The notes under the pieces are model-generated. The model saw only the letters and a list, made by a program, of their open reading frames with translations, had not been told where the DNA came from and did not search any database. A stretch of DNA of 64,000 nt from Atherinomorus stipes (taxonomy: Eukaryota; Chordata; Actinopteri; Atheriniformes; Atherinidae). The stretch is from assembly GCA_023101725.1 (NCBI GenBank), contig JALJCO010010455.1:124001-188000 (forward strand). Reading direction: 5' to 3'. The translations under genes were made by a program, and so were the position numbers. Shown here piece by piece: positions 49,201 through 57,589 of this stretch. How positions within the stretch are numbered: position 1 is the stretch's first letter; each line of letters opens with the position of its first letter.

Positions 49201-52200
49201 GCCGCGCATGCAGTAAGCGGTCTACCCGAAAAATGAAATTACTGTTTCACAAAATATGAACATAGCTACGCAAAATAATCTGGTCAGCAGTGAAAACAAA
49301 TGAATCTGCCCACGCAGCGCTAAACACGCTCAGTGCATCAGACACTTTTCTTCTCTATCGTCGGCCTGCCTGCTGGAGAAGTGATCAAAGCGCAGCATGA
49401 CAGGGTCGGAGTGGACAAATAAGCTTTAGCTCGTTTATTATTCACTTTAAATGCCAGAACTGCAGCAACAGCGCGAGACGCTCCGCTGTGAGGCGTTCGT
49501 GGGATAGTGCGCCAGGAGGAAAGTTCAGCGCTCCGCGGCACGTCCACACTCAGTGATATTCTTTGTTTGTAATTAATTCCGTTTTTAATGTTTAATTCCG
49601 TGATTGCTGATTCAATAGGGCTGTATCATGCTATGCTGCACGATAGTGGCACGTGAGCATGAAGTGCAGTTATTAACACTGATTGGCTGCATAAAGGTTT
49701 GTGAGAGCATCATCATGCTGGACAGTTACTCTCCGTTTCACTGCAGTTACCTGCTTGTTGCACCTGACACTCAATGGGCTGCTTTGCAAAATGGTAAAAT
49801 ATAAATTATGTCTTTATTTTAATAGTTGAGTTGGATTTTATTTCACGTGCTGCATTTGCAGTGCTCGGAGAACTCGGGAAAAGTGCGCAACTGTACATGA
49901 ATCCCTCAGAGGGATCATCATAATCCTCAAATTTAGAATAAGATAAGAAACTTTATTGTCTCTCAAGGGGACATTTGTCTTGGTCTTTTAGAATCACATT
50001 ATTAAAGTGAACCACCCAAAATACAATACACTTTAGTAGAATAGTCATTAATTCATTTTCCAATGCCAGGGAGCCACAACAGAGGGACTAAAGAGCCGCA
50101 TGCGGCTCCAGAGCCGCGGGTTGCCGACCCCTGCCCAAACAAATGGCACAACCCGTCGAAATCCTCATGCGTCACCAATAGTTGTCTGTGGTGGAGTAAA
50201 CTATCACGGCTGTTTCCGGAAGAGTTCGCAATGCCGTCTGCAGCAGCAATAATCTCCCTTTCCTGGGCGATTAGATTAGTTTTTAGGCTTTAGGACAAAT
50301 AACGTAAAAATGAAAGGAAAAGACGACGCCTTCGACTCAAGCTTAACATGACATGAGCAGATGCACGTAACATCACAAAACTAGCAAATTTTTTCACATT
50401 TGTAATAAAACTGCCTATAATACATTAAAGCGACCCTAAAATAGCAATTTTCATATTTTATTTATGATAAAATACTCACATTTTTGCAGATTTCCTCACC
50501 ATTTTGCCTGCATTTCACATGATATCGTGAGTAACAACATACCACTCATTTTCTAGTGTGCTCCTGGAAAATCTCAGTTTCGAGGGCCAGATAGCCCCAC
50601 CATTCCCCCTCCCTCTCGGTCTGAACCAGAATTGGGACACCGCTACCCCTTCACATGAACACGCAAAACAAAGAGTTAGGGCTGAGGGGGAACTCTTGTG
50701 CCCAGTTCCAATTCCTATTTTCATCCCTACCCCTTCCCTTGGCACTTGAAACTCTGTTTCCATTTAAAGTTTGCAACACAACATCTGGACAAACCCATGA
50801 CATTTTGGAAAATATAGTCTGGTCAGATGAGACCAGAACTGAACTCTTCGGATGTCATAAGACGCAACATGTTTGGAGGAGAAATGGCCCTGCACTTGAG
50901 CCCAAAAACACCATAGCAACAGTGAAGTTTGGAGGTGGGAACATCATGGTGTGGGCTGTTTTTCAGCATGTGGTACTGGCAGACTTGATATCATTGAAGG
51001 AAGAATGAATGGAGAAAAGTAGAGAGACATTCTGGACCAGAATCTGCTGCCATCTGCAGCTGCCAAGCACACAACCAAGCAAACACTCAGATAAAGCTGC
51101 TGGAACGGCCCAGTCAATCACCCTACTAGAATCCAAATAAAAATCTTTGAAAAGAACTGAAGATCCAAGTTCACAGAGGATTTGAAGGCATTTGTGTGGA
51201 AGAATGGGCCAAAATCACACCTGAGCAACGTGTTAGACTTCTAACTTCAGTAAGCGTATCCAATACTTATTCCGTGTCATTTCACTATATTACACAGAAC
51301 TTCATTTATGGACACAAATGTTCGGATTTCTTTGTATGTGTGCATCAATCACTCTACTAGAAATATATTTTCTGAGAAAGATGTTGACGTGTTACTTTTT
51401 CCCCCCGCTGTACTTGGTAAGATTGGAGTTTTTGCTGTGTAGAATGGCTGCATATGGGTAATTTTGCAGTTCTGTGCCCACCCTACTTTAAAAAGGGCTG
51501 CTCTCCTCACCTGGATGAACAGTGCATCCTCTCCACATCCTGAACCAGAACCGGTCCGCTGATGAGACGCCGGTTCAGACTCCCAGTGTTGCCTCCACCG
51601 CTGGGGTCCAGCGGCAGGAGGCCAGCCGCCCCCCTCAGCCTGAGCTTTTCCATCTTCCTCAGCAGAGTGCTGCACTTCTTCCTGGGGGGCTTGTCTGGGA
51701 AGCAGCTCTCAGCTTCCAGACTCACGGTGGACGAGCCCCCGGTAGGAGAAGGGGGCCCACTGAAAGACGTGTCCAGGGACGGGGTCTTGTTTGCGGAGGA
51801 GCAGCGGGAGGAGCTCCTGCTGGTCTCCTGGTCGTCCGTGGTGGTGACGGTTGCGGAGGTGGCATCGGGCTCTCGGTGACCCTTGTGGGGGCCGTCGTGG
51901 CCTTCGCTCTCGGTGCTGCTGGAGCTGTGGATGGAGCAGACGTCGTGGTGGTCGCTGACATCGCAGGATGACGGGGACCCGGCGGGGCTGTCGGACAACG
52001 GGAGGATCTCCACGGCGGAGTTGAGGCGCCGCCACCGTCGCGCCCGCCTGTCGTACGTCCAGTTGGGGCTGATGGCACAGAAGTCCTCTTCATCACACTC
52101 ATCTCCCTGGAGAAAGGAAACGGAAACAAAAACCCACCAAGTTTAATTTTGCTCTAACAAATCTGCAGCTTTATAAATAATTTGCATGAATTTAATGGCA

Positions 52201-54396
52201 GAAACATAAAAACTGTTAGAATCCCCTTCAGGGAAACACCTCACCACAAATCATACACGAATAAATCCACAAAACTGAACACAATGACCACCAAAGTTAT
52301 TAAAAATCTCTCAGTGGCCCCCGGACATCTCGTCCTCCAACAGAGAAGCAGTGTAAAGGAGAGGGGGGAGAAGGGATGGATGATATCTTGGCACCGTGAT
52401 GCTCCCCCCGGCTCCAGCTGCTCTGACACCAGACTCCTGCTGAGTTCCAGTTTCTCTCAGTTCGCTCTGACACCCACCCTGCGTTTTGATCTCCGCAGCT
52501 CCAGCCTCATTTCCATGCATTTGTTTAAAGTGATTAACCTCCTGAAAGGAAGAGAGGAGAAGTGACTGGAGGTTAGTGTTCACATTTAGAGTGCCGCACT
52601 CATCTTCCCCCTCATGCTATCTGTGTTTCCAGAATATGAAAAGGAAATGTTTAAAAGGGTAAAGAAAACAAAGAAAACTTGTCTTTCTGCTCTTTGAAGG
52701 ATTTTCTGAGACATGCTTGTGGTAACAAAGCAGTGCACGAACCAGCAGGATTAGAAAAAGCTATTTCTCACCAGCACAGCGATGGCCTTCAGCTAAGTGC
52801 TAAACATCCAGCTACAGTAAAACTACCAACGCTTGTTCCAGTAGGACCAGTATGACGTACATTCTGACTTAAAACCAGAAGCGTTGGTCCTTAAAGGGAT
52901 ACAACACCCCCAGAATGATGTGTCTTCACATTCTTGCATTATTGGCAGAGTAGGTGCTGAAAGCAGCGGCTTCTGTAGTGTCGTGAACTTGCATGAACGC
53001 GCAAATAGGAATTGCAATATACTACTGTTAAGGCTATGAAAATATACTAAATGATGTGGTTTTGAGTAAATGCACAAGTTTATATGTTAGTTTTGTATTC
53101 TATTAACTGATACCTGGATCGGATATCGGCTCCGGCATTGACAAATTAGCTGGATTGGATATCGGATGAATGTGGCCAATCTAGCATTCCCATTACTGGT
53201 TACATTTTATAACTAGTTATATTTTGTATTTATTATACTATATTTATTATACATGCTATGAAACAGATTTCAATAATAAAATAATACTTTCTTTTTTGTA
53301 CATTTACAAAAAAGGTAGGCCAAATAAATAAATAATTTAAGGACCATATTCTAACATGTATCAGTCTATTTATTGAAATTCTTAACTGTAAATTTTAAAA
53401 TATGAAACAGAGGAAATTATCTGTTTGTTTAAAAAAAAGAAAAAAGAATGAGCTGATGTATTAGTATTTTGAAAATGATCTCTTAAAGATGCACGAATGA
53501 GCTTACAATGAACTGAAATGAACTGTATCTGTAAAAATGGCTTAAAGACACACAACGTAACTTTTAGACCTTAAAAATCTGTGTTTCTGACTCATTTTGA
53601 TGTCACACCAACATTCATTAAGCGCATTTTCGAGCTGTCAGTGCCCAGAGGCGTCCCGGGGCTCAGAAACAGCACTATGTAAGATTCCCATCCGGGACGC
53701 GACCGTGACGTTGCAGCCAACTATTGGTTGCAGCACTCACTAGCAACCGGATGTAAACCAGGTATCAACGTCGCGGCTGTTTTGAATGCGCATCATGTCG
53801 AATTCGGTAAAGAAACGCAAGGAAACATCACCGGAGGAAGAGAGGAAAAGAAACAGAGGAAGGGACAGAACAAGAGTCAAGATAAGACTGTCTTTTACTG
53901 GCTGGAGTGAGCTTACAGTACAGGTACGAACAAGATGGATGCTAGTTTAGCCGATAGGGGGCGCGTCACTGAGAAAACTGCTGAAAGTTCCGTTGTGTGT
54001 CTTTAAGGTAACTTTGTGAAGACACTGAATATGTGTGCAGTCTCAAAAACTCAAACACGATACATGGATGAATAAATCTTTATGTTTCCGAGTCCACCTG
54101 CTGTATCTTATCACTTTTACCTGCAGAGCGAATCAATTGCATCCTTATCCAGAAAGTGATGATCACGCTTCACCCACTCAGTGTCAATGGGGAACCTGCA
54201 GTCTGACATTCAAATAAAATAAAGACACAATAAAACATGGGGGGAAATCTGGACACACTCTAATCTCTGTAAGTGTACGTCCACATTTTGAGTCTAACAG
54301 GATTACTTCAAGTGCCATATTTACCTTTAAATAATTGCACATACTGCGGGAAGCCGGCCGCTCGCAGCCAATCACAGGCCTCCTTGGCTTCAATCT
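20969..54396 (-). CDS. stard8: DLC-family RhoGAP with SAM and START domains, stard8 (DLC3) favoured over stard13
   Basis: Sixteen exons, all with GT-AG borders and matching phases, encode about 1,090 residues. The SAM domain covers residues ~1-70 and a Ser-rich region ~73-560. RhoGAP spans ~640-840 and START ~870-1085. Family function: accelerating GTP hydrolysis on RhoA-class GTPases at focal adhesions, with a lipid-binding-type START domain. Functional residues seen are the arginine finger in GLFRKSG, the GAP Asn in NQMTPTN, the talin-type LD motif LDSVLERI and the tensin-type motif SVYDNVP. Paralog: [29 protein letters not shown] and the GRS...IRDSF tail point to stard8; CSIHSSSS and ESFLHIYQY resemble stard13. 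The family is certain; the paralog is a judgement from remembered sequences. The last residues are ETKI, as in the family. The first exon is uncertain. Confidence 0.9.
21078..23360 (-). other. stard8 intron: family D copies and nested foldback
   Basis: It holds an inverted family D copy (21160-22445). This is interrupted by an inverted-ended insert at about 21178-21843 (ataggggattatcacgc ... gcgtgataatctcctat) and by an A-rich expansion at 22055-22160. A second D fragment lies at 22470-22645. The rest, 22650-23360, shows no element or exon. Confidence 0.7.
22055..22160. repeat. A-rich expansion inside a family D copy
   Basis: Adenine runs broken by single G, C or T. It splits the sequence that reads continuously as cttggtaacttaaccaacaa (inverse orientation) in other copies. 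Confidence 0.85.
23361..23534 (-). CDS. stard8: stard8 exon: START C-terminal strands
   Basis: 174 bp. [20 protein letters not shown], then [18 protein letters not shown] and [12 protein letters not shown]. It aligns with the YLIEPCG..KSRLTHICR motif. The donor is gtcaga. Confidence 0.94.
23694..24016. mobile_element. Tc1/mariner-type MITE with TA ends
   Basis: The left end TACAGCCATGGAAAAAAATT and the right end ctctttttccatgacaatgt plus TA are inverted. Length is 323 bp, with no coding capacity. Confidence 0.7.
24167..24346 (+). pseudogene. Tc1-like transposase N-terminus, truncated
   Basis: The frame [17 protein letters not shown], then [19 protein letters not shown] and [10 protein letters not shown], is the paired-type helix-turn-helix of Tc1 transposases. 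The expected short segment after VVG is missing. Homology stops near CGHKCL, before the DDE domain. The 5' flank (cactggccactttattaggc) is its terminal repeat. Confidence 0.88.
24976..25205 (-). CDS. stard8: stard8 exon: START middle
   Basis: 230 bp. [40 protein letters not shown], then LQELLLLR. It aligns with the DG.PL.LW..SVEV.APP..VL.R.LRE...WD block of DLC STARTs. The APHPxRDFVVLR stretch of relatives is altered. Confidence 0.94.
25598..26570. mobile_element. Non-autonomous element with inverted ends
   Basis: The left end AGCTGAGTTTCCATTACAG and the right end GGTGTAATGAAAACCCAGCT are inverted, with more complementarity inside (gcgatatttcttaaatttcg and gcgatatttaggtttttgtg). ATT flanks both ends. 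No transposase is present. Confidence 0.65.
27085..27330 (+). pseudogene. PIF/Harbinger (HARBI1-like) transposase relic
   Basis: One frame reads [20 protein letters not shown], then a TAA stop where relatives have Glu, then [34 protein letters not shown] and QDTNYRRAI before a second stop. This is the N-terminal part of Harbinger transposases. The DDE catalytic part is absent. Confidence 0.8.
28069..28260 (-). CDS. stard8: stard8 exon: START N-terminal helix
   Basis: 192 bp, phase 0 at both ends. [16 protein letters not shown], a charged [20 protein letters not shown] run, then VELAFKK. It corresponds to the first START helix and strand. It diverges more from relatives than the GAP exons do. 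Confidence 0.93.
28348..28462 (-). CDS. stard8: stard8 exon: GAP-START linker
   Basis: 115 bp. [18 protein letters not shown] then [20 protein letters not shown]. This family-specific segment (xGxPxxxDLxxNxAATQGLxxMI) is the best sequence support for stard8 over the other paralogs. Confidence 0.96.
28463..30243 (-). other. stard8 intron: TTAA MITE and single-copy sequence
   Basis: It holds the MITE at 28698-29027 and a short (TTA)n run near 29735. Nothing else is recognised; 29830-30200 is single-copy looking. Confidence 0.6.
28698..29027. mobile_element. TTAA-flanked MITE, 330 bp (family C)
   Basis: TTAAAGGAATAGTACACC at the left is perfectly inverted at the right (GGTGTACTATTCCTTTAA). The arms of about 120 bp share gctgagcaagactccggagc with the 3-kb element at 12621. 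It looks like an internally deleted derivative of it. Confidence 0.85.
30244..30457 (-). CDS. stard8: stard8 exon: RhoGAP C-terminal half
   Basis: 214 bp. [20 protein letters not shown], then [35 protein letters not shown] and NTIKRD. It includes the conserved Asn and the NxAxCLAPSLF motif of RhoGAPs. The donor gtgagc is canonical. Confidence 0.97.
30960..31253. mobile_element. hAT-like foldback element (family of 6991-7294)
   Basis: Gggtgggaaaaaatatcaat at the left is inverted as tatcgatattttttcctatc at the right, with the palindromic aaatctcgtgagatttcgtt block between. A clean 8-bp duplication was not found. Confidence 0.7.
31269..32107. mobile_element. PIF/Harbinger-type element, 839 bp, TTA duplication
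   Basis: The left end CTGTGCGTTCAGACCAAGAG and the right end CTCTTGGTCTGAACGCACAG are perfect inverted repeats, extending through gcgactaaagctgtaaaa. TTA flanks both sides (31266-31268 and 32108-32110), the usual Harbinger target. No transposase frame. Confidence 0.85.
33443..33961. mobile_element. Tc1/mariner-type MITE, 519 bp
   Basis: TACAGAGGTCCTTAAAATTA at the left is inverted as ttttgaggacgactgta at the right, both followed inward by ttcataccct(c/t)caatta. A related copy is at 42770-43157. Confidence 0.75.
34142..34340 (-). CDS. stard8: stard8 exon: RhoGAP arginine-finger exon
   Basis: 199 bp, phase 0 in. [19 protein letters not shown] carries the catalytic arginine finger (Arg of FRKSG). 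[20 protein letters not shown] then [15 protein letters not shown] follow. The strongest single family identification in the gene. Confidence 0.97.
34466..34625 (-). CDS. stard8: stard8 exon: RhoGAP start
   Basis: 160 bp. [17 protein letters not shown], then [20 protein letters not shown] and RTECLDQ. It starts the GAP fold (VFGVPL is the first conserved strand). The VPK-to-VFGV linker is diverged from the usual FMKR...DYKD type. Confidence 0.94.
38006..39436 (+). pseudogene. Tc1-like transposase pseudogene
   Basis: It starts [19 protein letters not shown] and has stops or shifts near 38130, 38335 and 39120. The DDE order is visible: WTDEMR, then MQDNAPSH, then [12 protein letters not shown]. 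It ends [17 protein letters not shown]. Between the first and second Asp the gene contains five tandem 94-bp units, which rotate the frame. Confidence 0.92.
38452..38921 (+). repeat. Five tandem 94-bp units inside the transposase
   Basis: Units start at 38452, 38546, 38640, 38734 and 38828. Unit 1 differs from the others by aagggcag/gtccgact versus aaggccag/gtcccact. The expansion therefore propagated from a unit carrying the derived bases. 94 is not divisible by 3. Confidence 0.97.
40456..40632 (-). CDS. stard8: stard8 exon: [16 protein letters not shown] linker
   Basis: 177 bp. SRASQQLHW then [20 protein letters not shown] and SSKQGWNW. This matches the conserved pre-RhoGAP amphipathic segment. 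The KQGW wording is closer to STARD8 than to DLC1. Confidence 0.94.
41126..42414. mobile_element. hAT-like element, 1.3 kb
   Basis: It begins TAGGGATGGGTACCTTTC and ends tttcggtacccatccct. Palindromic ggtaccgt/gaatcggtacc words lie just inside the ends. The flanks (T/A)CATTTTT are nearly identical over 8 bp. The open frames inside show no transposase motif. Confidence 0.65.
42540..42767. repeat. (AT)n / (ATAC)n microsatellite
   Basis: A TA-dinucleotide run of roughly 90 bp flanked by TACA tetranucleotide runs. Tyr/Ile-repeat frames here are artefacts. Confidence 0.97.
42770..43157. mobile_element. Tc1-type MITE embedded in TA microsatellite
   Basis: Ends cagttgtcctcaaaattgtt and ttttgaggatgactgca are inverted and match the MITE at 33443-33961. 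More TA repeats lie inside (42810-42930). Confidence 0.75.
43158..43235. repeat. (TA)n microsatellite
   Basis: TA run with a short gtgtgtgtacacac interruption, directly abutting the MITE. Confidence 0.95.
43798..44102 (-). CDS. stard8: stard8 exon: LD-like talin-binding motif
   Basis: 305 bp. [20 protein letters not shown] then VTSWSEN is equivalent to the DLC1 LD-like segment that binds talin. [14 protein letters not shown] and an acidic/Ser run follow. The acceptor tctctcag is 41 bp from a hAT insertion. The relatives' RRDSGVGASLTR block is not recognisable here. Confidence 0.94.
44151..44897. mobile_element. hAT-type element, 747 bp, near-perfect 8-bp TSD
   Basis: Ends are CAGGGCCGATGCAACAATGC and ...CTTGAAACGGCCCTG. 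CTTCCCAA (44143-44150) and CTTCCTAA (44898-44905) match at 7 of 8 positions. No transposase frame. It lies just upstream of a stard8 acceptor. Confidence 0.88.
45838..46105. mobile_element. Foldback element
   Basis: Acaagagacccaactgcagt and cgccatatatccaatccacg recur inverted as gattggatgtatggcggcgt and actgcagttaggttctcttg. It encloses accctgacc-type spacer sequence. Confidence 0.7.
46320..46540. mobile_element. Small inverted-repeat element
   Basis: Ctgcagcttgcaaccaaggg at the left is partly inverted as ttttgcaagctgcag at the right, with gtgggcgtgtc motifs in both arms. Related ends occur near 48600. Confidence 0.5.
47456..47824 (-). CDS. stard8: stard8 exon: HKPGTFP / YDNVP exon
   Basis: 369 bp, phase 0 at both ends. 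It contains a coding (AAC)n run giving NNNNN, then [28 protein letters not shown] and RLSVYDNVP. The Tyr motif corresponds to the tensin/PTEN-type SH2 binding motif of DLC proteins. The donor is gtgggt after GEESE. The intron to the previous exon is 86 bp. Confidence 0.94.
47911..48124 (-). CDS. stard8: stard8 exon: poly-Ser segment
   Basis: 214 bp. The acceptor aaatgtccag is chosen because only it gives the one base needed to complete a Ser codon. It encodes a seven-Ser run from (AGC)n, then [17 protein letters not shown], which aligns with [16 protein letters not shown] of DLC1. Confidence 0.93.
48759..50133. mobile_element. hAT-type element, 1.4 kb (CAGGGGTCGGCAACCC ends)
   Basis: The ends CAGGGGTCGGCAACCC and GGGTTGCCGACCCCTG are perfectly inverted. 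The flanks CCTTAACA and CCCAAACA match at 6 of 8. No transposase frame remains, so it is a non-autonomous or internally replaced copy. Confidence 0.85.
50795..51340 (+). pseudogene. Tc1-like transposase fragment
   Basis: The frame [20 protein letters not shown], then [20 protein letters not shown] and [11 protein letters not shown], contains the first catalytic Asp of Tc1 DDE transposases. The N-terminus is missing. The remainder is frame-shifted but continues to ggacacaaatgttcggattt. Confidence 0.85.
51511..52106 (-). CDS. stard8: stard8 exon: large Ser-rich exon
   Basis: 596 bp, the largest exon. It starts [18 protein letters not shown] (the DEEDxCAIS...W family block), then VCSIHSSSS, a Lys/Arg stretch [18 protein letters not shown] and [10 protein letters not shown]. 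In relatives this region is phosphorylated and links SAM to the GAP domain. It is phase 0 at the start, with two bases carried over at the end. Confidence 0.95.
52107..52477 (-). other. stard8 intron, 371 bp: nothing recognised
   Basis: No repeat end or motif stands out between the two coding exons. Confidence 0.6.
52478..52541 (-). CDS. stard8: stard8 exon: end of SAM and basic linker
   Basis: 64 bp. It encodes [20 protein letters not shown] then RR, equivalent to the RRLNTLNKCA-type block of DLC1 and STARD13. The donor is gtgggt. The exon is too short to appear as an isolated reading frame and was found by family logic and phase. Confidence 0.9.
52542..54120 (-). other. stard8 intron: family C fragment and TTAA MITE
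   Basis: A family C fragment lies at 52893-53060 and AT-rich sequence at 53100-53480. The MITE is at 53546-54002. No exon. Confidence 0.65.
53546..54002. mobile_element. TTAA-flanked MITE, 457 bp
   Basis: Agacacacaacgtaactttt at the left is inverted as gaaagttccgttgtgtgtct at the right, with TTAA on each side (53542-53545, 54003-54006). It contains a short basic open frame starting at about 53797 with no identified function. Confidence 0.8.
54121..54202 (-). CDS. stard8: stard8 exon: SAM domain, second half
   Basis: 82 bp. The acceptor TTTGAATGTCAG, rather than the CTGCAG nine bases further in, keeps the phase and yields [20 protein letters not shown] then DAIDSLC. This aligns with the DLC SAM helices. 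The intron to the previous exon is only 122 bp and holds nothing else. Confidence 0.92.
54325..54396 (-). CDS. stard8: stard8 exon: SAM domain, first half
   Basis: 72 bp, phase 2 in and 1 out. It encodes [20 protein letters not shown] followed by LFK, the hallmark start of DLC-family SAM domains. The acceptor is cgtgttcccag and the donor gtaaat. The base that completes the first codon comes from an unassigned upstream exon. Confidence 0.93.
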
Positions 54397-54685
54397 CTGG
54401 GAACACGGAGAGGGGAAAAGAGAAATTGATTCAGTTATAATCGTTTCATGCTCCGCCCGCTTTGAGAGGCCAAATATTTGCAGTTAATCAGTCGTCTGTT
54501 TTTGAAGTTTAATTACATCTGTATTTTGGTAAAAGGAAAAAAAAGACACTGAGGGAGAAAAACTGGAAGCACATAAAAGCTATTAATTATCTATGGCTCT
54601 TGGAAGACGACATTTTAATTACTGCTAATTGGCTTAGAGTGGGGTTTGGAGTATTGAAGAGGGGGAAAGGATTTTTGTTTTTTAC

Positions 54686-54710
54686 CCTCCTCTCCCCACC
54701 TTCTGTCCAT
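54686..54710 (-). CDS. Candidate short first coding exon of stard8
   Basis: ATG (54710-54708) in a strong context (AAG ATG G) encodes MDRRWGEE plus one G before a GTAAAA donor. The single G joins AG of the SAM exon to give Glu, so the protein would run [16 protein letters not shown], and relatives also have Glu or Gln before IEAKEAC. Phase, context and distance (290 bp) fit, but an exon this small can arise by chance. Confidence 0.3.
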
Positions 54711-55261
54711 CTTCACTTTTTTTTTGAAGGACAGCTGTTATACTGGAAGCTGAGAAGTGCATGACCAAATGTTTGGCACCCCATGCGAGGTCAGCTGGGG
54801 CACAATCAACTTTTAAGCATTGCTTAAAATATACTCTACCAAGGGCCCAGGGTTATTCCCTTTACAAAACCCCTTTTCCTCATTTAATTTTTTTCAAAGC
54901 ATTCATTTCAGAGATACCTGTTTAGTGAAGCAATTTGCTGCAACAGCAGGAGCATGATGACGGATTAAACTAATGTTCAAAACAACAAACATGGAAGATT
55001 AGACTTTAAACTGTGCTTCAAAAAAAAATTATGCTCATGCCTGTAATCATGGAAACACGTGCTTAGCCAAGGAACTCTTGCATATAAACACAACATAATT
55101 TCTTATTCAAAAGATTTGATTAAAGTAGATAAATGACGCCCCTTGCAGAAAATCCAGGTGACCACAGGTGAACCATATGGGGTTCAATGACCACGCATTT
55201 CATGTGAACCCCATGTGAAAAATATATAAACCAAAACCAAAACAATAAACTTTTTTTTAAA

Positions 55262-56785
55262 TCCCATGTGAACAACATATGCTTTACATGTCCGTTACCT
55301 GTAGATCACTTGAGAATGTTCCAAAGACATGTCTGCACATGTGAACTATATGTTTCACATGTTTGTCATGAGTCGTTTACATTAAACGACCATAAAAATA
55401 TTCCAGTCTCGTGTTTGCACATGTGAACTACATGTGCTTCACATGTGCTTCACATGTTCGTCCCCTGTGGATCACATGAAAATGTTCCAAAGACACATTC
55501 TTGCACATGTGCACTTTGTGCTTCACATGTTTGTCATGTGTGGTTCACATGAAAATATTCCAAAGGCAGAGGTTTGCACATATGAAATACATGTGCTTCA
55601 CATGTTAGTCACTTGCATGTTAGTCACAGGAAAATGTTCAAAAACCACAAAATTGCACATGTGAAATATGTGGATCACTTGAAAATTTTCCAAAGATTCA
55701 TTTTTGCACATGTGAACTACACGTGTTTCATATGTACATCATGTGTGGATCACATAAAAATGTTCCAAAGTCGCATGTTTTCACATGTAAACTACTTGTG
55801 CTTCACTTGTTCGTCATGTGTGGGTTTCATGAAAATGTTCCAGTCACTTTTTTGCACATTTGAACTACATGTGCTTCACATGTTCGTCACTTGTGGATCA
55901 CAGGAAAATGTTCAAAAAACACAAAATTGCACGTGAACTATGTGCTTCACATGTCTGTCATGGGTTCACATGAAGAAGTTCCAAAGTCAAAGGTTTTCAC
56001 ATGTGAACTACATGTGCCTTTCATGTTCGTTATGTTTGGGTCACAAAACATTTTCCACTCACGTTTGCACGTGTGAACCGCACTTGCTTCACATGTTCGT
56101 CATGTGTGAGTTACATGAAAATGTTCGGTCACATTTTTTGCACAGGTGAACTACATGTGCTCATCATGTGTGGATCACATGACAAAATTCCAAAGTCACT
56201 TTTTTGCACATGTGAACCACATGTGCTTCACATATTCTTCATGTGTGGATCACATGAAAATGTTACAAAGCCACATGTTAGTACCAACACATGAGAACTA
56301 CATGCGCCTCATATGTTCGTTATGCTTGGGTCACCAAAAAATTTCCAGTCGCATGTTTGCACATGTGAACTAGAAGTATTTCATATGTACATCATGTGTG
56401 GATCACATAAAAATGTTCCAAAGTCACATTTTCACATGTGAAATACTTGTACTTCACATGTTCGTCACCTGTGGATCACATGAAAATGTTCAAAAACCAC
56501 AAAATTGTCCATGTGAACGATGTGTGGTTCACATGAAAATGTTCCAAAGCCAAAGGTTTGCACATATGAAATACATGTGCTTCACATGTTAGTCACTTGT
56601 GGATCACAGAAAAATGTTCAAAAACCACAAAATTGCACATGTGAAATATGTGGATCACATGAAAATTTTCCAAAGATACATTTCTGCACATGTAAGCTAC
56701 ATGTGCTCTACATGTTCGTCATGTGTGGATCACATGAAAATGTTCCAGTTACTTTTTAGCACATTTGAACTACATGTGCTTCATG
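55262..56785. repeat. ~75-bp satellite array rich in CACATG/CATGTG
   Basis: About 20 head-to-tail units of 73-78 bp, each containing gcacatgtgaactacatgtg, cttcacatgttcgtcatgtg and gatcacatgaaaatgttcca. Every unit carries several E-box-like CACATG/CATGTG words. Weaker copies extend left to about 55190. Confidence 0.95.
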
Positions 56786-57589
56786 TGGAAATTTAGCAAG
56801 CATGAAGCCATTGTGACACGAGGATCAGACACGCGGAAAAGGTAAAAAAAAAAAGGACTGAATGGTAAAATACTGAGTTAAGAGGAGTATATTTGTTCTG
56901 ACCCTTCACATAACCGGATAGTGAAGCGCTGAGCTCACATTCCAGCATCACGTTGGAAGATGTGACATTTGAGATAGAAAAAGGATCAACTGTGCTTGCT
57001 GAGAGGCTCGCACACATGTCCCCAAGAGTGTCTGTAAATCCAGGGATCTGTGGACACTTAGAGCCCCGAACCATTTTTCTCCCCGTGCAGCATCATCCTG
57101 ATCCATCATTACCAACACCGAAAATCACAGCCTGTCAGTCTGCAATCCCAAGGCTCACACGTTAAAAGGGCTTGTCGTTTAAACCAATTTTCCACTTTTA
57201 CCAGGTCCTAATTTCCAGGTTTCAGGCAACTGTGGCGCGAGATTAGTGAGGCAGCTCCTGCATGAAATGTTAAAGGTCGGAGCCTTTGAGGAAAATCTTA
57301 GCAGGGGAAATGAAATCATTGTCATTAGTATGATTATCTCAGGGTTTTTACAGGAAAGCATTTAAAGCCAACGTGTGGACTGCTGTAGGAAGCAGATCAG
57401 TTCACGGGAGATCAATGAAACAAGAAAGACAAAAGAAGCAGATTTTTGGTGATTCTTTTTGTTGTTGTTGCTTCCAAGTGATAAAATGTCTTAAAGGGAA
57501 AAGAAGGAGGGAGGAAAAAAAGAGGAAAAAAGGAGGAGAAGAAGAAGAAGCGAAAGGGAGGAGGGGGGGGAGAAGGGAATTCTCATCAT

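Larger units (their letters stand above)
48125..51510 (-). other. stard8 intron: family B, hAT and Tc1 relics
   Basis: Family B copy at 48284-48570. A short repeated block (aattcctattttcatccc) occurs at 48669-48735 and 50708-50765. The hAT-type element is at 48759-50133 and the Tc1 relic at 50795-51340. No further exon. Confidence 0.7.

Noticed and set aside
51522..52146. + strand frames of 87-149 codons
   Set aside because: Antisense of the large Ser-rich stard8 exon.
55434..56796. Chain of + strand frames with a MCFTCSSCVDHMKMFQ pattern
   Set aside because: Frames arise from the ~75-bp satellite. The repeated Cys pattern looks zinc-finger-like but is not a finger, and unit length varies out of frame.
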